This document shows positions 33,160-42,105 of a stretch of 64,000 nucleotides of DNA, in pieces. Under the pieces are notes generated by a model. It was not told where the DNA came from. It saw only the letters and a program-made list of their open reading frames with translations, and made no database searches. Source of the stretch: Lentibacillus jeotgali (GTDB taxonomy: Bacteria > Bacillota > Bacilli > Bacillales > Amphibacillaceae); contig NZ_AGAV01000022.1 in the NCBI RefSeq assembly GCF_000224785.1, forward strand, positions 17,353-81,352. The letters are read 5' to 3'. A program made the position numbers and the translations under genes. Positions within the stretch are counted from its first letter, which is position 1. Every line of letters begins with the position of its first letter.

Positions 33160-34194
33160 TTGATATCGATAGAGGGTTTAACAAAGATTTTTTCAACAAC
33201 AACAAAGAATCGGATAACGGCTGTCGATGATTTGACCCTTGATATTAAAGAAGGTGAGATATTTGGCGTTATTGGTTACAGCGGCGCCGGCAAAAGTACA
33301 TTTGTTCGTCTGGTCAACAGGCTGGAAGAACCATCTGCCGGAAAAGTAGTCATCGATAATCAGGATATTACAACATTAAATTCCAATCAGCTGCGTCTCA
33401 CCCGTCAGGAAATTGGCATGATTTTTCAGCATTTTAATCTGCTCTGGTCACGAACAGTGAAAGATAATATCGCATTTCCGCTGGAGATCTCCGGGGTGCC
33501 AAAACGTGAACGGGAAGAGCGTGTTGGGGAACTCATCAAACTTGTCGGTTTAGCCGGCCGGGAAAACGCCTATCCATCACAATTAAGCGGCGGCCAGAAG
33601 CAGCGTGTCGGAATTGCAAGGGCACTTGCAAACAGACCGAAAGTACTTCTCTGTGATGAGGCAACTTCTGCTCTTGACCCGGAAACGACGAATGCGATTC
33701 TTGATTTGCTTGTTGATATCAATGAAAAGCTGGGTTTGACCATTATCCTGATTACGCACGAAATGCATGTTATTCGTAAGATTTGTAATCAGGTGGCCGT
33801 GATGGAAGAAGGACGAATCGTCGAACAAGGCGATGTGCTTGATGTGTTCCTGCATCCGAAACAGCGGGTCACCAAAAAGTTTGTAGAACAGGTGATGGGA
33901 ACTGAAGGTGAACATAACGGTGTCGAAGAACTAGTTAATATGTATGAAAGTGGAAAAATCGTTAGACTGCATTTTGTTGGTGAATCCGCAAATCAGGCGC
34001 TTATCAGCCATGTTGCCAGATCATTTAACATTGACATCAATATTTTGCAGGGAAAAATTACACAAATGCAGCAGGGCGCATATGGCACATTGTTCGTTCA
34101 AATCGATGGCCATACGGATGAAATTGAACGCGCTATAACCTATATAACGGATGAGACCTCTGTGGAAGTGGAGGTGGTCCGGAATGTGGAATAA
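33160..34194 (+). CDS. metN: Methionine ABC transporter ATP-binding protein MetN
   Basis: A 344-residue ABC ATPase: Walker A GYSGAGKST near residue 40, signature LSGGQKQRVGIARAL, Walker B VLLCDEATSALDP, and a C-terminal NIL domain (about 265-344) that senses methionine and inhibits transport. The S-box upstream and metP, metQ downstream confirm the substrate. The start is TTG with AAGGAGG 6 bases upstream. Confidence 0.95.
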   Translation: MISIEGLTKIFSTTTKNRITAVDDLTLDIKEGEIFGVIGYSGAGKSTFVRLVNRLEEPSAGKVVIDNQDITTLNSNQLRLTRQEIGMIFQHFNLLWSRTVKDNIAFPLEISGVPKREREERVGELIKLVGLAGRENAYPSQLSGGQKQRVGIARALANRPKVLLCDEATSALDPETTNAILDLLVDINEKLGLTIILITHEMHVIRKICNQVAVMEEGRIVEQGDVLDVFLHPKQRVTKKFVEQVMGTEGEHNGVEELVNMYESGKIVRLHFVGESANQALISHVARSFNIDINILQGKITQMQQGAYGTLFVQIDGHTDEIERAITYITDETSVEVEVVRNVE

Positions 34195-34852
34195 TCTGTT
34201 TCCGAATATCGAGATGCAGGATTTATGGGTCGCAACTTATGAAACATTTTACATGACGATTTTTGCACTGATCGGCACATTTATTTTTGGTATATTGCTG
34301 GGCCTCCTGCTTTATCTGACTATGAAAGGCGGCATCTGGCAGAATAAAATACTTAACATAATGGTTGCCTCAATCGTCAATATATTCAGGGCCATACCAT
34401 TTATCATTTTAATTTTATTGCTGTTCCCGTTTACCGACTTCCTGATTGGAACGATCCGCGGTCCGAATGCAGCACTGCCGGCATTAATCATTGGCTCGGC
34501 ACCATTTTACGGGCGGCTTGTTGAAATTGCCCTGAAAGAAGTGGATAAAGGTGTTATCGAGGCGGCAAAGGCCATGGGCGCGAAAACCAGGACAATTATT
34601 TTTCGGGTTCTGCTCCCGGAATCGATGCCAGCACTTGTTTCGGGTATTACCGTTACAGCAATCAACCTGATTGGCTATACAGCTATGGCTGGTGTCATCG
34701 GTGCCGGAGGATTGGGAAATTATGCGTACTTTTTCGGATTCCAGCGGCGAGAGTTTGATGTCGTATTTGTATGTACAGTTCTAATCGTATTAATCGTATT
34801 TTTATTCCAATTCATAGGTGATTATATTTCAAACAAAATAGATAAAAGGTAA
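34184..34852 (+). CDS. metP: Methionine ABC transporter permease MetP
   Basis: A 222-residue permease with five helices, overlapping metN by 11 bases. FRAIPFIILILLLFPFTDF and the EAA loop EVDKGVIEAAKAMGAKTRTIIFRVLLPES are typical of MetI/MetP. The frame is open from 34151, but GAGGTGG stands before the ATG at 34184 and the length then equals that of B. subtilis MetP. Unlike the usual tight spacing, a family A repeat lies between it and metQ. Confidence 0.94.
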   Translation: MWNNLFPNIEMQDLWVATYETFYMTIFALIGTFIFGILLGLLLYLTMKGGIWQNKILNIMVASIVNIFRAIPFIILILLLFPFTDFLIGTIRGPNAALPALIIGSAPFYGRLVEIALKEVDKGVIEAAKAMGAKTRTIIFRVLLPESMPALVSGITVTAINLIGYTAMAGVIGAGGLGNYAYFFGFQRREFDVVFVCTVLIVLIVFLFQFIGDYISNKIDKR

Positions 34853-34855
34853 AGA

Positions 34856-34955
34856 GAAACTTCATTCAGTGGAGTGTTTTCCTCCACTAAATGTTAGTAG
34901 AACCGAATCGGGCATTTATGAACAGTTAGCCGCCGTTCTGTGGCGGGCTATTTGT
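34856..34955 (+). repeat. Two-hairpin repeat, family A copy 2
   Basis: First hairpin AGTGGAG...CTCCACT, second AGCCGCC...GGCGGGCT, joined by GTAGAACCGAATCGGGC. The same blocks in the same order lie at 1422-1517. Here it is placed between metP and metQ, where the hairpins could adjust expression of metQ relative to metNP. Confidence 0.7.
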
Positions 34956-34993
34956 CCATTAGATGCTGGATAAAAAGAAGGAGCGAGACAGAC

Positions 34994-35815
34994 ATGAAAA
35001 AAGGCTTGGCGTTTGTATCATTATTATTAGTTGTTTTACTGGCAGCATGCGGGGGATCGGGAAGTGGCGACAACACTGAAATAAAAGTCGGTGCATCCAG
35101 TACACCGCACGCTCAGATTTTAGAGGAAGCAAAGCCGATTCTTGAGGAAAAAGGCATCACTCTGACAATTGAAGAGTATCAGGATTATGTTTTACCAAAC
35201 GAAGACCTTTCAAATGGAGAAATTGATGCAAACTACTTCCAGCACATTCCTTATTTGAAAGGGCAGATTGAGGACATTGGCTATGATTTCACTCATCTTG
35301 GCGGTATTCATATAGAACCGATGGGTATTTACTCCAAGGATTTCAACAGCATTGATGAGGTTGCTGAAGGGACCGAAGTGCTGATGAGCCGCTCTGTTGC
35401 AGACCATGGACGCGTTCTCGGATTGCTTGAACGTGAGGGGCTGATCAAACTGGCTGAGGATGTTGAAACGGTCAATGCGACGACAGACGATATTGTGGAA
35501 AACCCGAAAAATCTGACGTTCTCATATGATTATGATGCAGCAACATTGCCTAATTTATATGAAACAGAAGAAAATACCTTGGTTGCGATTAATACAAACT
35601 ATGCAATCGGCGCTAATTTGAACCCATCAGAGGACGCTCTCATTCTGGAGGGTAATGAATCTCCATATGTGAATGTGGTAGCAGTGAAAAAGGAAAACAA
35701 GGACAACGAAACTCTCAACACTTTAGTGGATGTGCTGCACTCTGAAGAAATTCAAAGCTTTATCAAAGAAGAGTTCAACGGTGCTGTGGTGCCGGTTGAC
35801 GGCAAATCGGAGTAA
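34994..35815 (+). CDS. metQ: Methionine-binding lipoprotein MetQ
   Basis: A 273-residue NlpA-family solute-binding lipoprotein. Signal peptide with lipobox LLAAC (Cys near residue 20), then KVGASSTPHAQILEEAKPILEEKG, ANYFQHIPYLK and VNTNYA-type C-terminal block (AINTNYAIGANLNP), all typical for methionine binders. AAGGAGCGAGACAGAC precedes the ATG at 34994; the upstream extension translates the repeat. Third gene of metNPQ. Nothing certain lies between its stop and 36019. Confidence 0.94.
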   Translation: MKKGLAFVSLLLVVLLAACGGSGSGDNTEIKVGASSTPHAQILEEAKPILEEKGITLTIEEYQDYVLPNEDLSNGEIDANYFQHIPYLKGQIEDIGYDFTHLGGIHIEPMGIYSKDFNSIDEVAEGTEVLMSRSVADHGRVLGLLEREGLIKLAEDVETVNATTDDIVENPKNLTFSYDYDAATLPNLYETEENTLVAINTNYAIGANLNPSEDALILEGNESPYVNVVAVKKENKDNETLNTLVDVLHSEEIQSFIKEEFNGAVVPVDGKSE

Positions 35816-36019
35816 AGGCGATTTTTAGGGAATCCACAGCATTTGGCAGTAATTTGCTCTATATTTAAATACAACACAGCTTAATCGCAACAGCCATAAT
35901 ATTTCTCAACTCTGTCGTTTACACGCGTTTAAATGCGAATTGTCGAGGTACTATAGATATGGTATTCTTGATATCGTAATCAAACGAAAGGATGGTTCAC
36001 TATTAATAGTGGAATAAAA

Positions 36020-36190
36020 ATGCATTACACGCCAGAAATGGAAAAAGCAATGCAGCAATCAAACAAAATGGGCTATGTCGAATATGAAAGGAACCTTGAT
36101 AACCGCATAGCCGTTGAAAAAAGACGACAGAATGAATATGAGAAATGTAAACACATGGTAGCTGAAATTGATAGTCACATTCATAATTGA
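36020..36190 (+). CDS. Small hypothetical protein, 56 residues
   Basis: ATG at 36020, stop at 36188. The peptide is charged and helical (KMGYVEYERNLDNRIAVEKRRQNEYEKCKH), without a membrane segment or known motif. The ribosome binding site is weak (GTGGA). The stop is followed after 8 bases by a very strong terminator, which favours a real transcript. I do not recognise the family. Confidence 0.5.
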   Translation: MHYTPEMEKAMQQSNKMGYVEYERNLDNRIAVEKRRQNEYEKCKHMVAEIDSHIHN

Positions 36191-36196
36191 TAGAAA

Positions 36197-36231
36197 TAAT
36201 CCGGCACTCTGATACAGAGTGCCGGATTTTC
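36197..36231 (+). terminator. Strong terminator
   Basis: AATCCGGCACTCT and AGAGTGCCGGATT form a perfect 13-base stem, followed by TTTT. Confidence 0.88.
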
Positions 36232-36453
36232 CTGTATTTGGCTTCGGGAGCCGTAAGTTTCGGGTATGCTGCGGTGTTGCCGCCCATGTTTGCGCTTTTA
36301 GGAACATGTTTGTAATCTCTTGCCCATGATCCTTCATACAGGCGCAAACTTTCCCGTATTGAAAAATTTCTTGAAAAATAGCAACCCAAACAGGGAATGG
36401 GATGTTTGAAGTCGAATATGTATATAACCGAAGTCTTCAAGGAGGTACATATT

Positions 36454-37392
36454 TTGAAATTATTAAGCTACAAAATTAAAGGAATTCCCGGCCCATCGAG
36501 AATGGGCTTCATGCATGGCGAAAAGATTGTTGACCTTCAGGAAGCTTGGAGGGGATTAAAGCGTTCCAATAGTGATATTGATGCGGCAGATGCTGCGGAC
36601 GAGCTTTTTCCAGCTGACCCTGCACAATTTTTCAAAGCAGGACATCGAGTTATCGAACAGGCTAAAGATCTAAAGACATATCCAGAAGCGAATGATACGG
36701 GAGCTATCAGTTTTAACCGGGCTGACGTATCTATTTCCACTCCGGTTCCATCCCCTGGAAAAATTATATGTGTCGGCAAAAACTATGCAGCACATGCAGC
36801 CGAAATGGATAGTGACGTACCGGACAACCCGGTATTGTTTGCCAAATTTGCAAATGCGCTGATTGGTCCCGAGGATGTGATTGAAAAACCCGAATTCGTC
36901 AGCAAGCTCGATTACGAGGCTGAACTGATGGCGGTTATCGGAAAAGAAGCATCACATGTCAAACGTGACGAAGCGCTTGATTATGTTGCCGGTTACACAA
37001 TCGGCAATGATATGTCGGCACGCGATCTGCAAAAGCGGACACCACAGTGGCTTCAAGGAAAGACTTTGGATCGCTCTACACCTGTTGGTCCGTGGGTTGT
37101 CACTGCCGATGAGGTCGGTGATGTCGAAAAATTGTCAGTTCGTTCTTACGTAAATGGCGAGGAGCGACAATCAGCAACGACGGAAAAGCTCATCTTTGAC
37201 ATTCCGTTTCTGATTGAATTCATTTCGTCCCTGATCACATTAAAACCTGGTGATCTGATCATGACCGGGACGCCAAACGGAGTCGGGATGGGAATGAATC
37301 CGCCACAGTTTGTACACAACGGAGACATTATAACTGTAGAAATTGACAACATCGGAAAAATAGAAAATAAGGTTAAGGAATTAAAAAATTAA
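36454..37392 (+). CDS. Fumarylacetoacetate hydrolase family protein (YisK-like)
   Basis: A 312-residue protein. The C-terminal two thirds (about 95-312) is the FAH catalytic domain: KIICVGKNYAAHAAEM (catalytic His), KLDYEAELMAVIG (metal Glu pair), GYTIGNDMSARDLQ and GDLIMTGTPNGVGMGM. It resembles B. subtilis YisK, reported as an oxaloacetate decarboxylase linked to cell shape; other relatives act on aromatic degradation products. The TTG at 36454 has AAGGAGG 8 bases upstream; longer frames start before the Shine-Dalgarno. The terminator and position show that it is transcribed on its own. Confidence 0.85.
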   Translation: MKLLSYKIKGIPGPSRMGFMHGEKIVDLQEAWRGLKRSNSDIDAADAADELFPADPAQFFKAGHRVIEQAKDLKTYPEANDTGAISFNRADVSISTPVPSPGKIICVGKNYAAHAAEMDSDVPDNPVLFAKFANALIGPEDVIEKPEFVSKLDYEAELMAVIGKEASHVKRDEALDYVAGYTIGNDMSARDLQKRTPQWLQGKTLDRSTPVGPWVVTADEVGDVEKLSVRSYVNGEERQSATTEKLIFDIPFLIEFISSLITLKPGDLIMTGTPNGVGMGMNPPQFVHNGDIITVEIDNIGKIENKVKELKN

Positions 37393-37401
37393 CGAATTCA
37401 G

Positions 37402-37436
37402 TGCAGACCAGCAAAATGGTCTGCAATTATTTTTTG
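37402..37436 (+). terminator. Terminator after the YisK-like gene
   Basis: GCAGACC and GGTCTGC arms followed by AATTATTTTTT. Confidence 0.75.
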
Positions 37437-37566
37437 AAAAATACTTTCGCACTGAATGCTGCTTTCTGCTTTGAATGACAAACCACCCTGATCGAATACC
37501 ATTCACCCTTAATAACAATAGCTTTCGAAAAACTCTTAAAACCACTAATTAAATTAATAAAGGGTA

Positions 37567-37604
37567 TTGCATTAATATAAATTTTATTGCATAATAATAC
37601 ATAA
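37567..37604 (+). promoter_or_regulatory. Promoter with putative ArgR/AhrC box before carB
   Basis: TTGCAT (37567-37572) and CATAAT (37590-37595), spacing 17. The palindromic TTGCATAATAATACATAA (37587-37604) over the -10 region resembles an ARG box, which would give arginine repression. Confidence 0.5.
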
Positions 37605-37652
37605 CATTTTATACATTATATGTGACACGTTTTACGGAAGAGGAGGTACACT

Positions 37653-40600
37653 ATGCCTAAACTACAGCAGATTCGGAAGGTTCTGGTGATTGGATCAGGG
37701 CCCATCATCATTGGTCAGGCAGCTGAATTCGATTATTCCGGGACACAAGCTTGCTTGGCACTGAAAGAAGAAGGGGTTGAGGTTGTCCTTGTCAACAATA
37801 ACCCGGCAACAATTATGACAGATCAAACAATAGCCGATCATGTATATTTGGAGCCACTGACGACGGATTCACTCACCGCCATCATTCAAAAAGAACAGCC
37901 GGATGGAATTTTGCCGACACTCGGCGGGCAGACAGGACTGAATTTGGCTATGTCATTAAACGAAGCAGGTGTATTGGAGCAATATAAAGTGGAACTGCTC
38001 GGTACCTCTTTAGAAGCTATCCAAAAAGGCGAAGATCGTGATATCTTTAAATCTACCATGAAAGCAATCGAAGAACCTGTTCCCGAAAGCTTATCAGTCC
38101 ATTCAATAGACGACGCGATCCGTTTTTCACAGACAGCTGGTTTTCCGATTATCATCAGACCGGCTTATACGTTAGGCGGAGCCGGTGGAGGAATCGCTGA
38201 AACCGAACACGAGCTTAAGTCAGCCGTCCAGCACGGCCTCGATATGAGCCCTGTTGGTCAGGTGCTTGTAGAGCAAAGTATTAAAGGCTGGAAGGAAATC
38301 GAATTTGAAGTCATTAGGGACGCAAATGATGACTGTGTGATCGTTTGTGATATGGAAAATATTGACCCGGCCGGTATTCATACAGGTGACAGTATAGTTG
38401 TTGCACCTTCACAGACATTGACTGAAGAGCAGCTTCAAATGCTCCGGAACGTTTCGTTTAAGGTAATCCGGGCTCTGGACGTTATCGGCGGCTGCAATAT
38501 TCAATTTGCTCTGAACCCGGACAGTGATGAGTATGTGATTATCGAGGTCAACCCAAGGGTCAGCCGTTCAAGTGCACTCGCTTCAAAGGCAACCGGTTAT
38601 CCAATTGCCAGAGTTTCGGCCAAGATTGCCATGGGGTGGCACCTCGATGAACTGCAAAACCCGATGACAGGCAACACATACGCGGGATTTGAACCGGCGC
38701 TTGATTACATCGCCGTGAAAATACCGCGCTGGCCGTTCGATAAATTCAGGACCGCTGACAGGACACTCGGGACGCAAATGAAGGCAACGGGTGAGGTAAT
38801 GGCATTGGCCGGCAGCTTTCCGGCTGCATTGAATAAGGCCGTTCGGTCGCTTGATACCGGCATCAGTCATTTTCCGTTTCTTTCCGATTGGACACCGGAA
38901 GCAATTGAAAAGGCGCTGATGCATGCCACAGATGAACGGTTGTTTGTGACAGCAGAAGCCATACGAAGAGGCTATTCGCTCGACGACATTCACGAATTGA
39001 CTGGCATCAATCACTTCTTCTTGAACGAAATAGCGGCTGTCATTGACATGGAGAAATTAATCAAGGAAAAAAACTGGGATGCCGTCACTTGGGAACAATG
39101 GAACCAGGCCAAAACAATGGGATTTTCCGATCAGATCTTGGCTTCGCTTCTCAATAAAGATATAGGAGCAGCGCAGGAACTATCCCTGAAATTGGCACCT
39201 TCCTACAAAATGGTTGATACAGGTGAAACAGAAGCATCAGCGGACACAGGCTATTTTTACAGTACTTGGGACGATGCGAATGAAGCCTTGCCATTAAAAG
39301 GTCAAAAGGTTGTCGTTTTGGGCGCTGGTCCGATCAGGGTTGGTCAGGGGATTGAATTTGATTATTGTTCAGTGCATGCAGCGATGTCCCTTCAGGACCA
39401 GGGCATCAATGCGACCGTCATAAATAATAACCCGGAAACGGTCAGTACGGATTACAATACGGCCGATCATCTTTATTTTGAGCCGCTGACCGCTGAAGAT
39501 GTTTTAGCCGTCGTTCAGAATGAAGAAGCCGATGGGGTTGTGGTGCAGTTTGGCGGGCAGACAGCAATTAACCTCGTGGAGGAATTATACAAGAACGGTG
39601 TCCATGTCTATGGCACATCTTTACCGGCAATCAACGCAACGGAGGACCGGGATGAGTTCTATCAGCTGCTGCAAAAGCTTGAAATTCCTCATATACCTGG
39701 AAAAACAGTGTCAGGGATAACAGAAGCAGTCGAGTCCGCATCTGATATAGGCTATCCGGTTCTGGTGCGGCCATCCTACGTTATCGGCGGAAGCGGGATG
39801 GTTATTTTGCACAGTGAGCCGGAACTGCTGACATACCTTAACGGATTGAAAGAAAAAGCGTCCGAATCGGCTATCTTCCCGCTATTGATCGATCGTTTTA
39901 TTCCGGGAAAAGAATTTGAGGTAGATGCAGTCTGCGACGGAGAGGACATCCTGATACCAGGTGTGTTTCAGCATATAGAACGGGCGGGGACCCATTCAGG
40001 AGATAGTATAGCAATTTTCCCGGGGCCCGACCTTTCACAGTCGCAAAAGCAGCAGATCGAATCATATGCGACCTCCATCTCGGCAGCACTGAATTTGCAG
40101 GGTATGGTCAATATTCAATTCGTGCTCAGTGAAGACGGCAAGGAATTGTATGTGCTGGAAGTTAATCCGCGGGCGTCAAGGACGGCGCCGATCGCAAGCA
40201 AAGTAACCGGCATACCGCTGATTGATCTGGCAGTGCGCATACAAACAGGTGAGTCCCTCGCAGAACAGGCATGGAAACTTGGATTGCATGAGGATATACC
40301 ATATTATGCCGTTAAAATGCCGGTCTTTTCGTCAGCAAAGTTATCTGGGGTCGATCCTTACCTAGGACCAGAAATGCAGTCAACCGGCGAAGCTATCGGA
40401 CTAGGGAGAACGATTGGTCAGGCACTGGCAAAAGCATGCGGCTGGACGGAAAACAGCCTATTGGACAAAGCGACAGACAAACCCGTTTATCTGTCCCTTG
40501 GTTCAACTGACAATTTAACCGAGCAGCTCTTGTCCTTGCTCTCAAATTTACCGATCAAGGTAGCTGCTGATCCGGAAACTGCCGCTTTCCTCAGCAAAAA

Positions 40601-40883
40601 GAGAATCCACATTGACCGTATCGTGGATATTGCCGAAGCCAGTAATATTTGTTCGGAAAATGGATTTTCACTCGTTTGCGATACACAAAAATCATTTATG
40701 GAGGATGAGCATACCCGGCTCAGGATGGCAGCCCTGGCGGTTAATACGACATGTCTCACGTCCGCTGAAACATTGCTTGCTTATCTTTATGCAGCAGAAC
40801 AGCCGCAGGAGGCCCCTGTGCCAGTGAATGATTATTTGAATGACAGCCGTGAACTGAATCGGCGGAAGGAGCGTGCTATGTAA
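37653..40883 (+). CDS. carB: Carbamoyl-phosphate synthase large subunit
   Basis: A 1076-residue CPSase large subunit. Two duplicated synthetase halves each with an ATP-grasp fold (about 1-400 and 545-935, with paired VLVIGSGPIIIGQAAEFDYSG and VVLGAGPIRVGQGIEFDYCS), a short oligomerisation linker, and a C-terminal methylglyoxal-synthase-like regulatory domain (about 935-1076). It makes carbamoyl phosphate from bicarbonate, ATP and glutamine-derived ammonia. It is followed without a gap by argF, so it serves arginine synthesis. Oddly, no carA (glutaminase subunit) precedes it: the gene has its own promoter. AGAGGAGG precedes the ATG. Confidence 0.95.
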   Translation: MPKLQQIRKVLVIGSGPIIIGQAAEFDYSGTQACLALKEEGVEVVLVNNNPATIMTDQTIADHVYLEPLTTDSLTAIIQKEQPDGILPTLGGQTGLNLAMSLNEAGVLEQYKVELLGTSLEAIQKGEDRDIFKSTMKAIEEPVPESLSVHSIDDAIRFSQTAGFPIIIRPAYTLGGAGGGIAETEHELKSAVQHGLDMSPVGQVLVEQSIKGWKEIEFEVIRDANDDCVIVCDMENIDPAGIHTGDSIVVAPSQTLTEEQLQMLRNVSFKVIRALDVIGGCNIQFALNPDSDEYVIIEVNPRVSRSSALASKATGYPIARVSAKIAMGWHLDELQNPMTGNTYAGFEPALDYIAVKIPRWPFDKFRTADRTLGTQMKATGEVMALAGSFPAALNKAVRSLDTGISHFPFLSDWTPEAIEKALMHATDERLFVTAEAIRRGYSLDDIHELTGINHFFLNEIAAVIDMEKLIKEKNWDAVTWEQWNQAKTMGFSDQILASLLNKDIGAAQELSLKLAPSYKMVDTGETEASADTGYFYSTWDDANEALPLKGQKVVVLGAGPIRVGQGIEFDYCSVHAAMSLQDQGINATVINNNPETVSTDYNTADHLYFEPLTAEDVLAVVQNEEADGVVVQFGGQTAINLVEELYKNGVHVYGTSLPAINATEDRDEFYQLLQKLEIPHIPGKTVSGITEAVESASDIGYPVLVRPSYVIGGSGMVILHSEPELLTYLNGLKEKASESAIFPLLIDRFIPGKEFEVDAVCDGEDILIPGVFQHIERAGTHSGDSIAIFPGPDLSQSQKQQIESYATSISAALNLQGMVNIQFVLSEDGKELYVLEVNPRASRTAPIASKVTGIPLIDLAVRIQTGESLAEQAWKLGLHEDIPYYAVKMPVFSSAKLSGVDPYLGPEMQSTGEAIGLGRTIGQALAKACGWTENSLLDKATDKPVYLSLGSTDNLTEQLLSLLSNLPIKVAADPETAAFLSKKRIHIDRIVDIAEASNICSENGFSLVCDTQKSFMEDEHTRLRMAALAVNTTCLTSAETLLAYLYAAEQPQEAPVPVNDYLNDSRELNRRKERAM

Positions 40884-41846
40884 ATGAAAACAAAAGCTGA
40901 GCCCGTATTTACCGGTAATGAGCTAAAGGGCCGCAAATTTCTAAAACTTACTGATCTGAACATACAAGAATTAGGCTACTTGCTTGAGCTTGCTGGTGAA
41001 CTGAAACAGAAACATAAATCAGGGTTGCATGAGGAACCATTGAAAGCAAAAACACTTGGCATGCTGTTTGAAAAACCATCGACCAGAACGCGCGTCTCTT
41101 TTGAAACAGGTATCTTCCAGCTCGGTGGCTCAGGGATTTTTCTGAATTCAGACAATCTGCAGTTGGGAAGAGGGGAATCAATGGCAGATACAGCCAAGGT
41201 TCTCTCAGGTTACGTTGACGGCATGATGATCCGGACGTTTTCCCACGAAGTCCTTGAGGAATTCGCCCAAAATGCGACGGTTCCGGTAATTAATGGGCTG
41301 ACAGATATGTATCATCCGTGCCAGGTGCTTGCCGATTTGCAGACAATCCGGGAAATAAAAAACGGATTGAGCGGTGTGAAACTTGCTTATATCGGAGATG
41401 GGAATAATATGGCACATTCCCTGATGATCGGGGCAGCCATGACAGGGATGGATATTAACATTGCCGCCCCTGACGATTATATGCCGAACACGTCGATTGT
41501 TCAGGAAGCATTAACGATCGCCGAGCAGACAGGGGGACATGTGGAAGTCACTTCAGACCCGCAGGCTGCCGCAGAGCAGGCTGATGTCATTTACACCGAT
41601 GTATGGGCGAGTATGGGGCAGGAAGACGAACAAGGAAACAGGAAACAAGCATTTTCCGATTTTCAGGTGAACGTCAGGCTTTGTTCGCTTGCCAAGAATG
41701 ATGCTTTCTTCATGCACTGTCTGCCAGCACACCGTGGAGAGGAAGTCACAGCAGATGTTATTGACGGAAAGCAATCAGTTGTCTTTCAGCAGGCAGAAAA
41801 CAGGTTGCACGCTCAGAAAGCACTGATGATGGCATTAATGAGCTGA
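40884..41846 (+). CDS. argF: Ornithine carbamoyltransferase
   Basis: A 320-residue carbamoyltransferase. FEKPSTRTRVSFETG binds carbamoyl phosphate (STRTR loop), HPCQVLADLQT follows, and MHCLPAHRGEEVT is the ornithine-side signature, distinguishing it from aspartate carbamoyltransferase. It converts ornithine to citrulline. The ATG follows directly on the carB stop (TAAATG), with GGAAGGAG inside the end of carB; translation is coupled. A family C repeat separates it from argG. Confidence 0.95.
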   Translation: MKTKAEPVFTGNELKGRKFLKLTDLNIQELGYLLELAGELKQKHKSGLHEEPLKAKTLGMLFEKPSTRTRVSFETGIFQLGGSGIFLNSDNLQLGRGESMADTAKVLSGYVDGMMIRTFSHEVLEEFAQNATVPVINGLTDMYHPCQVLADLQTIREIKNGLSGVKLAYIGDGNNMAHSLMIGAAMTGMDINIAAPDDYMPNTSIVQEALTIAEQTGGHVEVTSDPQAAAEQADVIYTDVWASMGQEDEQGNRKQAFSDFQVNVRLCSLAKNDAFFMHCLPAHRGEEVTADVIDGKQSVVFQQAENRLHAQKALMMALMS

Positions 41847-41929
41847 TTTATATAATATAAGAAGATATACATTTTAGAGGCTATTTTCTAAATGCTTGTC
41901 GCTTTTTGAGAAACATTTCGAAGCACTGA

Positions 41930-42046
41930 GCAGCCCGAAGACACGTAGACTCCTGGGGGACTGCAGGCCTAGATGAGACCCCACAGTGCTGAAGGCACGA
42001 GGAGGCTCATCAGCCGCCCCCGGAAAGCGAAGTGTCTTCGGGCTGC
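41930..42046. repeat. GC-rich structured repeat, family C copy 2
   Basis: Perfect 15-bp terminal inverted repeats, GCAGCCCGAAGACAC (41930-41944) and GTGTCTTCGGGCTGC (42032-42046). The inner stem GATGAG/CTCATC (41972-41977, 42006-42011) encloses ACCCCACAG...GAGGAGG. It matches the copy at 28742-28918. It sits between argF and argG. Confidence 0.8.
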
Positions 42047-42105
42047 GGGTTAAATAAAACATTCTATATAAAGAGGTCCAAATAAAATCACAAGGAGAGG
42101 ATACT

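Noticed and set aside
36003..36440. Minus-strand frame of 145 codons between metQ and the YisK-like gene
   Set aside because: It is antisense to the 56-residue gene and crosses a perfect terminator stem. The part at 36240-36400 looks somewhat coding-like (YEGSWARDYKHVPKSANMGG) and might be an intergenic repeat, but only one copy is seen here.
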